A stretch of DNA of 45,290 nt, taken from an uncultured Chloroflexota bacterium (GTDB lineage Bacteria > Chloroflexota > Limnocylindria > Limnocylindrales > CSP1-4). The stretch spans positions 1 to 45,290 of the forward strand of contig CAIYHO010000152.1 of assembly GCA_903925955.1 (NCBI GenBank). Direction: 5' to 3'. Below are positions 1-8,158 of the stretch, piece by piece (position 1 is the stretch's first letter; the number at the start of each line of letters is the position of its first letter). A program made the position numbers and the translations under genes. Under the pieces are notes generated by a model. That model ran no database searches, was not told where the DNA came from, and saw only the letters and a program-made list of their open reading frames with translations.

Positions 1-1507
1 CCTGGGGCTGGCCGTAGAGGGCGACAACTTGGTCCGCGGTGAGCTCGGCGCCCGTGGCGGGGTTGATCAGGCCGCTGAAGGGGCCACTGACCGAGGTGAC
101 GCCATCGACGGCAGCCACCTTCGTCTGGTAGTCAAGAACGGCCTTGATGTTGGCGGCCGACGCGGGATCGCCCTGGACATCCGCAAGGATGATCATCGGC
201 GTTGTGGTGCCGGTCTGGAACCTTGTCTCAAGCGCAACTGCGGCTTCACGGCTTTCGAGACCCTTGGGCAACGTGGAGGAGCCCGGCAGGCCCTGCTCAA
301 GATGCAGGAACGGGGATCCAGCCGCCAGCAGGATCGCAAGCGTGGGAACGAGGACCGCGATTGGGTGCGCCATCACGCGCTCGGCCACGCGGGCCCAGCG
401 CGACGGCCTTGGCCCGGCGTTGGCGGTGGTGCCGGCGGTTCCGGCAGGCTTGCTGCCGCCGCGGAGGCGGGCGATGAGGCCGGCTGGGGAGAGCCTGTTG
501 ACGTTTGACCCAAGCATGCCCAGCAGCGCGGGCAGGAACGTCAGGGCGAAGAACAGGCTGGCGACAACGGTGAGCATCCCGCCGATGCCAAAGGAGCGCA
601 GGGCCGGGGCGTCAAATGCCATGAGCCCAGACAGGCCCGCAGCAACGGCAACGCCGGAGAATGCGACGGCCTTGCCCGACGTGGCCACGGCAATCGTGAC
701 GGCGTCACCCACGGGGCGGCCACGCCTGAGTTCCTCGCGGAACCGGCTGGTCATGAACAGCGAGTAGTCGATGGCGAGCGACAGCCCCAGCATCGTGGAG
801 ATGTTCTGGACAAAGATGCTGAGCTGGACCTGCTGGCCAACGAGCCAGACCAGTGCGAGCGTGGTGGGGATTGCCAGCCCGGCCACCAGCAATGGCATGG
901 CCGACGCCACCAGCGAGCCAAACACCAGGACCAGGACGATTGCGGCCAGCGGCAGCGAGATGGACTCCGCCTTGCGCAGGTCCGCCTCGGACTGCGAGGC
1001 AGTGTCACGCGTGAACGGCGCGTAGCCGCTCATCTGCATCGTGATGCCGTTGCCAGGCAGCTTGGCCTCAGCGGTGAACCGGTCCAGCAGCGGGACCGAG
1101 GCCTCGTCTGTGACCTTGAGGGCGGCCACCACGTAGCAGCCCGTGCCATCGAGGGTGATGAACGGTGTGAGGCCCGTCTCGGCGTAGCCCACCACCTGCA
1201 CGACATCCGGGTCCGAGCGCAGGTCCTTCACGGATGCCGCCACGTCGGCCTGGAACGCCGGGCTCTTGGCGTCCGCGCCTGCCGGACCCATGAAGACCAG
1301 CACCAGCGAGGAGCGGCCCTGGCCAAACTCGTCGGACAGGCGCTGTTGGACAGTGTTGGACTCGGAGTTGGGGTCCAGCCAGCCGCCGGCAGTGAGCACG
1401 TCTGTGGACTTGCTGGCAACAGACGCGGCGGCGCCGCCCAAGACAACGGCCAGCACAAGGACGATACGGCGATGCCGGTAGACGAAAGCGCCCCAGCGGC
1501 TGAACAT
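1..1507 (-). CDS. MMPL/RND-family transporter, C-terminal part outside the window
   Basis: Integral membrane transporter of the MMPL branch of the RND superfamily, which exports lipids or other hydrophobic compounds using the proton gradient (family knowledge; substrate unknown). 502 residues are visible. A first membrane helix lies at about 14-32, followed by an extracytoplasmic domain (about 35-180) and a run of helices from 184 onward. It contains the family block LGLSLAIDYSLF (240-251), whose Asp-Tyr pair lies in the proton-relay helix. A second large soluble domain begins near 385. I start it at the ATG at 1507 because the protein begins directly with a basic stretch and TM1, and GGAGCC lies just upstream. 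The reading frame is still open at base 1, so the gene continues beyond the window. It diverges from the phosphotriesterase-like gene across 133 bp. Confidence 0.9.
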   Translation of the reverse strand, partial: MFSRWGAFVYRHRRIVLVLAVVLGGAAASVASKSTDVLTAGGWLDPNSESNTVQQRLSDEFGQGRSSLVLVFMGPAGADAKSPAFQADVAASVKDLRSDPDVVQVVGYAETGLTPFITLDGTGCYVVAALKVTDEASVPLLDRFTAEAKLPGNGITMQMSGYAPFTRDTASQSEADLRKAESISLPLAAIVLVLVFGSLVASAMPLLVAGLAIPTTLALVWLVGQQVQLSIFVQNISTMLGLSLAIDYSLFMTSRFREELRRGRPVGDAVTIAVATSGKAVAFSGVAVAAGLSGLMAFDAPALRSFGIGGMLTVVASLFFALTFLPALLGMLGSNVNRLSPAGLIARLRGGSKPAGTAGTTANAGPRPSRWARVAERVMAHPIAVLVPTLAILLAAGSPFLHLEQGLPGSSTLPKGLESREAAVALETRFQTGTTTPMIILADVQGDPASAANIKAVLDYQTKVAAVDGVTSVSGPFSGLINPATGAELTADQVVALYGQPQ

Positions 1508-1640
1508 GATGGCTCCAGATGGACACTGCGGCGTGGAATCGCCGCACTTGGAATGGGCAACAGGGAGGATCATAGGCCCGACACGGGTTGCTGCCGTGCG
1601 CCGCAGGACCCCCTGTGACACTGCCGAGAGGACGTAACTG

Positions 1641-2579
1641 ATGGCCCACGTCATGACGGTCCTTGGCCCGGTTGACCCGTCCACCCTCGGCTTTACGCTG
1701 CCGCACGAGCACACGCAGTGCGCGCTCTGGCACATCCAGAACCGCTGGGACTACTGGGAGCTCACCGCGGACGAGCCGGTGATCCTTTCGGAGTTGGCGC
1801 TGTACCGCGAGGCCGGCGGCGTGACGCTGGTGGATGTGACCCCGCCGTGCATCGGCCGCGACCCGCTCTGGATCAAGCGCCTGGCCGAGCAGAGCGGCCT
1901 CAACATCGTGATGGGTGGCGGCTGGTACCGGACGGCCTACTACAAGCCCGAGGTGCTGATCGACCAGCGTTCAGTGGACTCGCTGGCAGAAGAGCTGGTC
2001 CACGACGCCACGGTTGGGGTGGGGGAGACCGGCGTGCGGATTGGGATCCTGGGCGAGATCGGGACCGACAAGCCGTGGATGACGCCCATTGAGGAGCGTG
2101 TCCACCGGGCGGTGGCGAGGGCGTCGCGCCGGACCGGACTGGCCATCACCACGCATGCCGTGATGTCCAACGTGGGCGCGTGGCAGATGGACGTCTTTGA
2201 GGAGGAGGGGGCGGACCCCGGTCGCGTCGTGATTGGCCATGCAGACAGCTACCCCAACCTTGACCACTACCTGCACCTGATCAGCCGCGGCGCGTCGCTT
2301 GAGTTTGACTTTCTGGGCATGGCGTTCACGCCCACGGAGAAGTACGGCGAGGGCCGCACGGTGGAGTTGCTGCTTGAGCTGCTGCATCGGGGCCATGGCG
2401 ACCGCTTGCTGCTCAGCCAGGACGTCTGCCACAACAGCCAGCTCCGCCACTATGAGGGGAACGGCTACACGTACCTCCAGAGGGTGTTCCTGCCGCGGCT
2501 GCGCGAGGCGGGCGTCTCGGAGGCCGAGATTGAGCAGATCACGGTGCGCAACCCGCGGCGGGTGCTCACGGTCTCGTAG
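1641..2579 (+). CDS. Phosphotriesterase-homology protein (PHP, amidohydrolase superfamily)
   Basis: Metal-dependent TIM-barrel hydrolase of the phosphotriesterase-related family (lactonase, esterase or phosphodiesterase activities are known in the family). Metal ligands are visible in order: H22 and H24 in LPHEH, E139 in GEIGTD, then TH in ITTHAV, GH in VIGHAD, and the Asp of LLSQD. Glu at 139 replaces the carboxylated Lys of true phosphotriesterases, which places it in the PHP subgroup, where phosphotriesterase activity is usually absent. The length of 312 aa is normal. Start ATG 1641 follows GAGAGGACG. It stands alone on the plus strand and lacks the island operator element in its promoter. 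A decayed copy of the 3' end of such a gene lies at about 35455-35559. Confidence 0.9.
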   Translation: MAHVMTVLGPVDPSTLGFTLPHEHTQCALWHIQNRWDYWELTADEPVILSELALYREAGGVTLVDVTPPCIGRDPLWIKRLAEQSGLNIVMGGGWYRTAYYKPEVLIDQRSVDSLAEELVHDATVGVGETGVRIGILGEIGTDKPWMTPIEERVHRAVARASRRTGLAITTHAVMSNVGAWQMDVFEEEGADPGRVVIGHADSYPNLDHYLHLISRGASLEFDFLGMAFTPTEKYGEGRTVELLLELLHRGHGDRLLLSQDVCHNSQLRHYEGNGYTYLQRVFLPRLREAGVSEAEIEQITVRNPRRVLTVS

Positions 2580-2629
2580 GGCTCGGGCCAGGGGGCGCGG
2601 CCGGTGTTCGGTCTGGGCATCGGGGCCCC

Positions 2630-2649
2630 GTGAGTCAGCGCAGACTCAC
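2630..2649. terminator. Stem-loop with GTGAGTC/GACTCAC arms
   Basis: A perfect 7-bp inverted repeat with a 6-nt loop, 50 bp after the phosphotriesterase-like gene. There is no T-run. It is one of several intergenic hairpins in the window with a TGAGTC stem, so it may be a terminator or a small repeat family member. Confidence 0.5.
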
Positions 2650-2723
2650 AGCGGGGGTGCTGCTGCAGGACTCGGACCTCGCAGCGCGGGTTTGGGCATC
2701 GGGTCCTGCACGGAGCTGCGTCT

Positions 2724-2745
2724 CCTGAGTCTGGCCTGACTCAGG
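2724..2745. terminator. Stem-loop with CCTGAGTC/GACTCAGG arms
   Basis: A perfect 8-bp inverted repeat with a 6-nt loop, in the convergent gap between the phosphotriesterase-like gene (+) and the CoxG-like gene (-). It shares its TGAGTC core with the hairpin at 2630-2649. It could terminate transcription from either side. Confidence 0.5.
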
Positions 2746-2828
2746 TCCGGCGCCGCGCGAGTGGGCGCGTGCTCGGCCGGGGGCTCTGCGCCACAGACCA
2801 GGGCCGGTGTCAGCCCTCGCAGGTGGTG

Positions 2829-3272
2829 TCAGCCGGCCTCGAGGCGCGTACGGAAGCAGCCAAACACCTGGGAGATCATCCGGGTTGCCGTGCCCTCGAT
2901 CATTCGCGCCCCAACCGCTGCGAGGGCTCCTGACAGGGTCACGTCGGCCGACCAGGCCATGACGGTGGGTCCTTCCGCGGGACCCGAGAGCTCCATGCGG
3001 GCAACCGCGTCAACGGCCGAGCCCGGCGCCTGGCCCCGGGCCCCGATGACCGCGAGGTTGGGCTCCTGCCGCTCCGCCATCGTCATGTCCATCGCAAATC
3101 GTGCTGCGAGGAGCCCAATGCTGACCTTGGCCTTCACCTTGAAGTGGTCGGCATCAATGATCTCAACGGACTCGACGCCGGGACCGCAGGCGGAAACCTG
3201 ATTGGCATCCATCAAGAACGCCCAGACACGGTCCCGTGGTGCTGCGATGGTGTCGGTGCCGGTGAACTTCAT
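2829..3272 (-). CDS. CoxG-like SRPBCC protein (copy 1)
   Basis: A 147-aa START/SRPBCC-fold protein of the CoxG family. It opens with MKFTGTDTIAAPRDRVWAFL, the typical first strand and helix of the helix-grip fold, and ends with the amphipathic helix RMISQVFGCFRTRLEAG seen in CoxG proteins. In carboxydotrophs CoxG recruits CO dehydrogenase to the membrane; in other operons the role is unclear and may be ligand binding. The start ATG 3272 is preceded by GGAGAG at a good distance. It has its own 262-bp upstream region with the island operator pair. A paralogue is at 18447-18902, and neither lies next to the CoxMSL genes (29834-33493). Confidence 0.85.
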   Translation of the reverse strand: MKFTGTDTIAAPRDRVWAFLMDANQVSACGPGVESVEIIDADHFKVKAKVSIGLLAARFAMDMTMAERQEPNLAVIGARGQAPGSAVDAVARMELSGPAEGPTVMAWSADVTLSGALAAVGARMIEGTATRMISQVFGCFRTRLEAG

Positions 3273-3423
3273 CGAGATCTCTCCGCGGGTAGGAGCGGGG
3301 TGCTCCGGGTACGAAGCCGCCCCTGGACAGGTGTCAGGGGGATGTCAAACCGGCCCGAAGCAAGGCCATCGGACCATGCGCAATCCGCCAGCCCAGAGCC
3401 CCGCGGCCCATGTCACCGCCCAG

Positions 3424-3458
3424 AATTGTACCCAATCTTGGTCATTGTGTCTCCATTC
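3424..3458. promoter_or_regulatory. Operator pair upstream of CoxG copy 1
   Basis: Site A at 3424-3437 reads on the minus strand GATTGGGTACAATT, 13/14 to the island consensus GAWYGGRTACAWTC. Site B at 3445-3458 matches 10/14. The two are offset by exactly 21 bp. Site A contains a TACAAT that could serve as a -10 box for the CoxG-like gene. I infer a shared transcription-factor site. Confidence 0.6.
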
Positions 3459-3534
3459 GCTCCTGCTGCGGGTCGCGTCACCGACCCAACGACATGACGC
3501 GCAGCTGCCCAGGACCTTCGATCGGCAAGGCCCC

Positions 3535-4872
3535 TTAGCCGGCCCGGTTCCGCTCCGCGACGCTCGCTGCGATGTCCCGGTTGATGTGCGCGCCAAGTGG
3601 CGTCCACGCAGGCCGCTCGACGTTGCAGATGTCCATGGCGATCCGCGCGTACACGCGGGATGCGTTGACGAGGTCTTCCACCTTGAACGACTTCTTCTGG
3701 GCGTGGCTTGCCGATCGCGGGGCGTAGGAGATCGCCGGGATGCCAAGCTCGTTGAACGCGTTGGTATCGCGCCACATCGACGTCACAGGGTCTGCCACGA
3801 TCTGGGGCGGCGTGGCGAAGGTCTTGGCGTGTTGGCGCCGCACGGCCTCGATGAGTGGTTCCGCGCCCTTCGCCTCAAACCCGGGGCGGTACAGGAAGAG
3901 TTCAACGGTCCCCTCGACGCCCACGCGCCCGAGGAGGGCCCGGAGCTCTTCGCGGATGTCGAGCGGGTTTGCGCCAGGCAGGATCCGCGTGTCCACGTAG
4001 AACGAGCACACCTGGGGCGCGCTCGTGAGGCTGAACGGGTAGCCGCTGCGGATCGCGTTGATCGAGGCCTTCGGGACGATCCGCCCGTAGTTGCTCTCGT
4101 AGGTGTTTCGCACCTGGTAGTCGTACGCCCAAGTCTCAAACTCGGCGATGACCGCACTCGTGCGCACGATGGCGTTGGGTGCATCGGTGATCCCGGTGGG
4201 CCGAGGAAGGTAGGGCGAGTAGTAGCGGGGCGTGTCCGTGACCACCGTCACCTTGAACTGCGCCTTCCCGGGCTCAATCCCGACGATCCCGAACCCGGTT
4301 CCCTCGGCCACAAGCGCAAAGTCACCCACGACGCCGTGCGTCGCCATGAAGCGCGCGCCAAGGTCCTTCGAGAGATACGCAGGACCCTGCCACTCCTCAA
4401 TGGGCTCGCGGCTGATCTCGCCCGCAACCGCGCTGACGACAAGATCGCCGCGGAGGGGGAAGCCCGCCTCCCGGATGGCCTTGGCGGCAACGAGGAACGC
4501 AGCCATCGGGCCCTTGTCGTTGACAACGCCGTCGCCGTAGATGTCGTCGCCCTCAACCCACGCGGAGTGATAGAGCGGGTCGTTGGGATCCTTTGCAGAC
4601 CACGATGCGTCTCGCCGCAGCGTGGTATCCAGATGCGAGTTGTAGACGAGGCTGTAGCCCCCGCCTGTCCCGTGGATCCACGCCGCCACGTTGATCCGGT
4701 CCTCAACGAGGGCGTACCGCTTTGGGGTGAAGCCGTTGCGGGCCAGCCACGCGAAGACGAACTCGCCCGCCGGCCCCTCGCTGCCCGTGGGGCTGTCAAT
4801 GTTGCCCAGCGCCAGCGCCAGGTCAACAACCTCCGCGGGATCGATGCGGGCTACAACGTCGTCGGGGTTCAT
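3535..4872 (-). CDS. M20-family peptidase/deacylase (ArgE/DapE-like)
   Basis: A two-zinc exopeptidase or amidohydrolase of the M20 family, 445 aa. Metal ligands are visible: H80 and D82 (YNSHLDTT), the bridging Asp D119 in GDGVVNDKGP, the catalytic Glu at about 152 (AVAGEIS), and the late His in SASHAQKKS. The middle lid/dimerisation domain is present. The family removes acyl groups or C-terminal residues from small amides; the exact substrate cannot be read here. It is the last gene of the operon running from 11522 downward, and its start overlaps the stop of the MFS gene by 4 nt (ATGA type), indicating translational coupling. In this setting an N-acyl or N-carbamoyl catabolic intermediate is a plausible substrate (inference). 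Confidence 0.88.
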   Translation of the reverse strand: MNPDDVVARIDPAEVVDLALALGNIDSPTGSEGPAGEFVFAWLARNGFTPKRYALVEDRINVAAWIHGTGGGYSLVYNSHLDTTLRRDASWSAKDPNDPLYHSAWVEGDDIYGDGVVNDKGPMAAFLVAAKAIREAGFPLRGDLVVSAVAGEISREPIEEWQGPAYLSKDLGARFMATHGVVGDFALVAEGTGFGIVGIEPGKAQFKVTVVTDTPRYYSPYLPRPTGITDAPNAIVRTSAVIAEFETWAYDYQVRNTYESNYGRIVPKASINAIRSGYPFSLTSAPQVCSFYVDTRILPGANPLDIREELRALLGRVGVEGTVELFLYRPGFEAKGAEPLIEAVRRQHAKTFATPPQIVADPVTSMWRDTNAFNELGIPAISYAPRSASHAQKKSFKVEDLVNASRVYARIAMDICNVERPAWTPLGAHINRDIAASVAERNRAG

Positions 4873-6149
4873 CGGGCGGGGACCTCCAGGGTCACAGGGC
4901 TGCCTTGGTTGGACGGGATTGTTGTGGGGGGTTCGAGCGGATCCTTGGCCTCCGCCCGGGCCGGCACGCCAAACCAGGCAGCCAGCGAAGCGGTCGCAAG
5001 GACTCCCACCGCGACCAGGATTGCCGCGGTGGATCCTGACGCGTCCATGACCGCGGCAAGCAGGATTGGACCGATGAGCGCGCCAAGATCCGCGGAGAAG
5101 CGGTAGGTGCTCAGCGAGCGGGTCCGCTGCGCTGCCGGGACGATCTCGGAGAGGAGCGCCGTCTGCGAGCTGGTGAAGAAGTCGCCAAAGCCAATCAATG
5201 CTGCGATCAGCAGGAACGTGAGCGTGTCGTGCGTGAGGATGAAGGCGAGGTCGCCCGCTGCAACCGCGGCCAGGCCGGCCGTGATGATCCGGCGTCGGCC
5301 AATCCGGTCCCCCAGCATGCCGCCGGGTGTTGCCACAAGCAGGCCCGTCACGGACATGAGCGCAATCGCGGTGGCGATGGATACGCCGCCGAGGCCCAGG
5401 GCCGTCGCCGCGTAGAGCGGCAGCACGGTGTTGCGGAAGCCGTGCCGGTGGATCATGTTGGCCACGACGCCAAGGTTTGTCACAGCAAACGCGATGGTCC
5501 GCTGGCGGCCCTCAAGGACCCGGGACTCATCGGATCCGCCGCGCCGGCTGCCGCCCCTGGCGAAGTCAATCTTTGGGAGGATCGGCAGGAGGATGACCGT
5601 GGCCACGATGGCCAGGACCGCGGTGACGAGGAACGTGAGGCGCCAGTTCACCACGGTGCCCAGCAGACCGCCCACCATTGGGTAGAGCGCGATCCCGGTG
5701 TTGTTGGCCACATGGAACAGGCTCATCACCTTGCCGCGGTTGGCCGTGGACGCAGTGGCGCTCAGCGCGCTCAGGATGACCGTTGCCAGGATCCCGACGG
5801 CGAGGCCGCTGCCGATCCGCGCCGCGATCAGCATCTCCACCGACGCGGCCTGCCAGCCCACGAGAGACGCTCCGATCAGGACGAAGACTGCGATCACCGC
5901 CAGCCGCCGATGGCCCACCCGCTCCGCGAGGAACCCCGCGGGAAGGTCCACGGCGAGGCGCGCGAGGCCATAGGAGCCCACGATGATGCCCGCCGTTGAG
6001 ATGCTGACGCCAAAGTCCGTACGGACCTGCGGCAGGAGCGGCGTCATGATGTTGGTGGCCGCGATGAACAGGAAGATCGAGACGCCCAGAAGCAGCGCCT
6101 CGCGCGGGATCCGCACGCTCTCGGCGGGAGCGGGGGCCGCGACCGCCAT
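4869..6149 (-). CDS. MFS transporter
   Basis: A 426-aa major facilitator with about 12 hydrophobic segments. The N-terminal half has the loop 2-3 signature region (DLPAGFLAERVGHRRL) and the second half repeats it (TPGGMLGDRIGRRRI). A charged cytoplasmic linker between the halves contains a run of Gly/Arg (about 195-212). It is probably a drug/proton or substrate:H+ antiporter-type protein; direction and substrate are unknown. Its start overlaps the last base of the AAA+ ATPase gene and its stop overlaps the peptidase start, so the three genes are translated as a tight unit. Confidence 0.9.
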   Translation of the reverse strand: MAVAAPAPAESVRIPREALLLGVSIFLFIAATNIMTPLLPQVRTDFGVSISTAGIIVGSYGLARLAVDLPAGFLAERVGHRRLAVIAVFVLIGASLVGWQAASVEMLIAARIGSGLAVGILATVILSALSATASTANRGKVMSLFHVANNTGIALYPMVGGLLGTVVNWRLTFLVTAVLAIVATVILLPILPKIDFARGGSRRGGSDESRVLEGRQRTIAFAVTNLGVVANMIHRHGFRNTVLPLYAATALGLGGVSIATAIALMSVTGLLVATPGGMLGDRIGRRRIITAGLAAVAAGDLAFILTHDTLTFLLIAALIGFGDFFTSSQTALLSEIVPAAQRTRSLSTYRFSADLGALIGPILLAAVMDASGSTAAILVAVGVLATASLAAWFGVPARAEAKDPLEPPTTIPSNQGSPVTLEVPAR

Positions 6150-7036
6150 CAGACGGAGGGCTCGAGTCGGTCCCGGCTGCTCCGCAGCGCGGCTGTTACG
6201 TCTGCCACGGTGGTGCGGGTGGGGTCCTGCGCCAGCTCCAGCCGCTCGCAGACAGCCCGCAGCACGAGCTTGCGCACCTGGCGGGCGTCAAGCTGTGCGG
6301 TGGTGCAATCCACGGCCAACGCGGCGACGGCCGCCTCGTCGAGATCCCGGCCCGTCAGCTCGCGCAACGAGTCGGCGAGGATGATCCGAACGGCCTCAGC
6401 ACCCGGGAAGCCAACCTCTTCGATGAGGTCCGCCCGCGAGAGGAAGGCTCCGTCCACGCCGGCCTTGTGGTTGGTGGTTGCCACAAACGTGACATTCGGG
6501 CACGTCCGCGCCACGTGGTCAACGCCCGCAAGCACGGCGTCAGTGGCGCGATGGACGTCCACCGGGTTGGTCTCAAGCGACGCGCCCGTCCGGCTCACGG
6601 CCAGCGCCTCCACCTCGTCCAGGAGGACGACGGTTGGCAGCGCCCGACGCGCAAGGTCGGGGAGCGTCCGCTCAAACAGCCGTGCCACGCTGCGCTGGCT
6701 CTCGCCCAGCAGCTGGCTGGGAAAGGCGTGGGGGTTGATGTCCACGAACAGGACCGGGCTGCCGAGGTCCAGCGCCGCGCGATTGGCGAGGCCCGCGGCC
6801 AGGGTTGTCTTCCCGGTCCCGGGCGGCCCAGCCAAGATCACCAGCCCGTGAAGGGGCAGGGCAACCTGGTTGAGCTTGGCGCGGTGCTTGAGCGAGAAGA
6901 CGAGGTAGTTCCGGAGCCGGTCCTTCTGGTCGCCGGGAACGATGATCCGCTCCCAGCGGTCTGCCCAGGCCGGATCCGGCAGCTCGACGAGCTCGACGAG
7001 TCCCTCGATGCCGGGTGGGATGGTGATGCGCGGCAC
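6149..7036 (-). CDS. AAA+ ATPase of the Pch2/TRIP13 type
   Basis: A 295-aa single-domain AAA+ ATPase. Walker A GPPGTGKT is at 70-77, Walker B VVLLDEVE at 136-143, sensor-1 TTN at 187-189, and an arginine-finger region SRADL at 200-204. Several stretches follow human TRIP13/yeast Pch2 rather than MoxR or ClpX: the FVDINPHAF...ESQRSVARLFE block, NPVDVHRATDAVLAGVDHV, and DGAFLSRADLIEEVGFP. Pch2/TRIP13 proteins remodel HORMA-domain partners, and bacterial versions accompany HORMA and CD-NTase in CBASS. Here no HORMA or CD-NTase gene is visible. The gene sits 3 bp behind a bicupin and overlaps an MFS gene. It may instead act as a chaperone for an enzyme of the pathway, as the AAA+ protein CoxD does for CO dehydrogenase (inference). 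Confidence 0.85.
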   Translation of the reverse strand: MPRITIPPGIEGLVELVELPDPAWADRWERIIVPGDQKDRLRNYLVFSLKHRAKLNQVALPLHGLVILAGPPGTGKTTLAAGLANRAALDLGSPVLFVDINPHAFPSQLLGESQRSVARLFERTLPDLARRALPTVVLLDEVEALAVSRTGASLETNPVDVHRATDAVLAGVDHVARTCPNVTFVATTNHKAGVDGAFLSRADLIEEVGFPGAEAVRIILADSLRELTGRDLDEAAVAALAVDCTTAQLDARQVRKLVLRAVCERLELAQDPTRTTVADVTAALRSSRDRLEPSV

Positions 7037-7039
7037 TCG

Positions 7040-8086
7040 CTAGGCCTCGGGACGCCCTTCGAGGTGGTCCGGCCAGACCACACCGGAAAGGTCCGGCGCG
7101 TCTAGTTGCGGGAGCTCCTCGAAGAGATTGATCGGGTCCATCAGGATCCGGATCATGTCGTACAGGGCATCAAAGTTGTGGATCCGCACCAGACGCGCGG
7201 TCCGCTCGCTTGAGGCGTTGAAGTGCTGGTGCCAGGCCCAGTGGTCAACGACGATCAGGTCGCCGGCCTCCCAGTCGTGACGCTCCTCGTCGATGATGCT
7301 GAAGCCGTTGCCCGAGATGACGTACAGCCAAGCCTCGCCGCCGTGGCGGTGGCGGGACTGGAAGAGGCCAGGGGCCAGCTCGTGCATCACCGCGGAGAGG
7401 CCCGCGGTGTGGAACCCGATGGACTTGTCCACCATGAACAGGCTGCGGGCGCCGCGCTTTGTGACCAGGCCTCGGACATCGTCGAAGCGGGTGATAAGGC
7501 GGGCGCTCTCGCTGCCCTCCCACTGACGCGACAGGCGCTGCGTCCGGCGCGCGTACGGGTCAGAGCCATCCACCGGCGTGACCTGCGTGGGCCGCGGCGG
7601 CAACTGGTCAACGGGGGTGTCGCCACCCTCCTCGAGCAGGGCGGCGCCAAACTGCTCCAGCATTGGCTGGACGCTCCACGTGTGGAACACGCCGGTCTGC
7701 TGGCCGTCGTTGCCGTGGCGGTGCCACGCCCAGGCGGGGAGGTGCAGCGTGTCCCAGGGCTTCCATTCCACGCGCTGCCCGTCGATCTCGGTCCAGCCGG
7801 AGCCGGACTCGACAAACATGATCGCGTCCCAGCTGTGACGGTGGATCGTCGAGGTCACACCGGGATCGATCTCGTGGATGGTTGCATCAAGGTTCTTGGT
7901 GGGCCGGTCGCCGTCCCAACCCGCGTACACGCCGCGGCGCATCCGGCGATGGGGGTCGTCGTGCATGACGACGCCGTCCCGCTTGAGCACGGTCTTGTGA
8001 TAGCCGCGCCACTCCTCCAGGAGCGTCTCACGGCGCTTCTTCTGGATCTCGTAGTGGGTGACCTGGGTCTGCGTGGTGGTCTTCAT
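7040..8086 (-). CDS. Bicupin, gentisate 1,2-dioxygenase-like
   Basis: 348 aa with two cupin barrels. The first (about 75-140) carries HRHSWDAIMF and AWAWHRHGN; the second (about 240-310) carries RHRHGGEAWLY and HWAWHQHFN. The WHxHxN signature in each barrel matches the gentisate/salicylate dioxygenase group, in which His residues bind Fe(II) for extradiol ring cleavage. Both barrels seem to keep metal ligands, whereas classical gentisate dioxygenases often use mainly one. A specific substrate cannot be given; a non-dioxygenase cupin role is possible. The RBS AGGAGG precedes ATG 8086, and a strong hairpin lies just upstream. Two further cupin proteins of this type are at 28067-29146 and 29192-29710. 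Confidence 0.85.
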   Translation of the reverse strand: MKTTTQTQVTHYEIQKKRRETLLEEWRGYHKTVLKRDGVVMHDDPHRRMRRGVYAGWDGDRPTKNLDATIHEIDPGVTSTIHRHSWDAIMFVESGSGWTEIDGQRVEWKPWDTLHLPAWAWHRHGNDGQQTGVFHTWSVQPMLEQFGAALLEEGGDTPVDQLPPRPTQVTPVDGSDPYARRTQRLSRQWEGSESARLITRFDDVRGLVTKRGARSLFMVDKSIGFHTAGLSAVMHELAPGLFQSRHRHGGEAWLYVISGNGFSIIDEERHDWEAGDLIVVDHWAWHQHFNASSERTARLVRIHNFDALYDMIRILMDPINLFEELPQLDAPDLSGVVWPDHLEGRPEA

Positions 8087-8113
8087 GGGGCCTCCTGGCC
8101 GGGCGAGGAGAAC

Positions 8114-8150
8114 GGGAGGGCGGGCGCGGAGGAACAGCGACCGCCCTCCC
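8114..8150 (-). terminator. Intra-operon stem-loop before the bicupin gene
   Basis: Perfect 10-bp inverted repeat GGGAGGGCGG / CCGCCCTCCC in the 72-bp gap between the LLM oxidoreductase stop and the bicupin start. There is no T-run. It may stabilise the upstream mRNA or attenuate the downstream half of the operon. Confidence 0.55.
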
Positions 8151-8158
8151 GAGGCGGA

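Noticed and set aside
1508-1640. Operator-like GGAATGGGCAACAGG in the MMPL/phosphotriesterase divergent gap
   Set aside because: Only the left half resembles the island motif, and I see no partner at 11 or 21 bp.
3202-5106. Very long open frame on the plus strand (634 codons) opposite the M20 peptidase gene
   Set aside because: The minus-strand gene has complete metal-binding motifs; the plus frame is rich in Arg, Pro and Gly with no recognisable domain and is a by-product of high GC.
6149-8086. CBASS-type defence module suggested by a TRIP13-like ATPase
   Set aside because: No HORMA, CD-NTase or effector gene is visible nearby; the neighbours are metabolic and transport genes.
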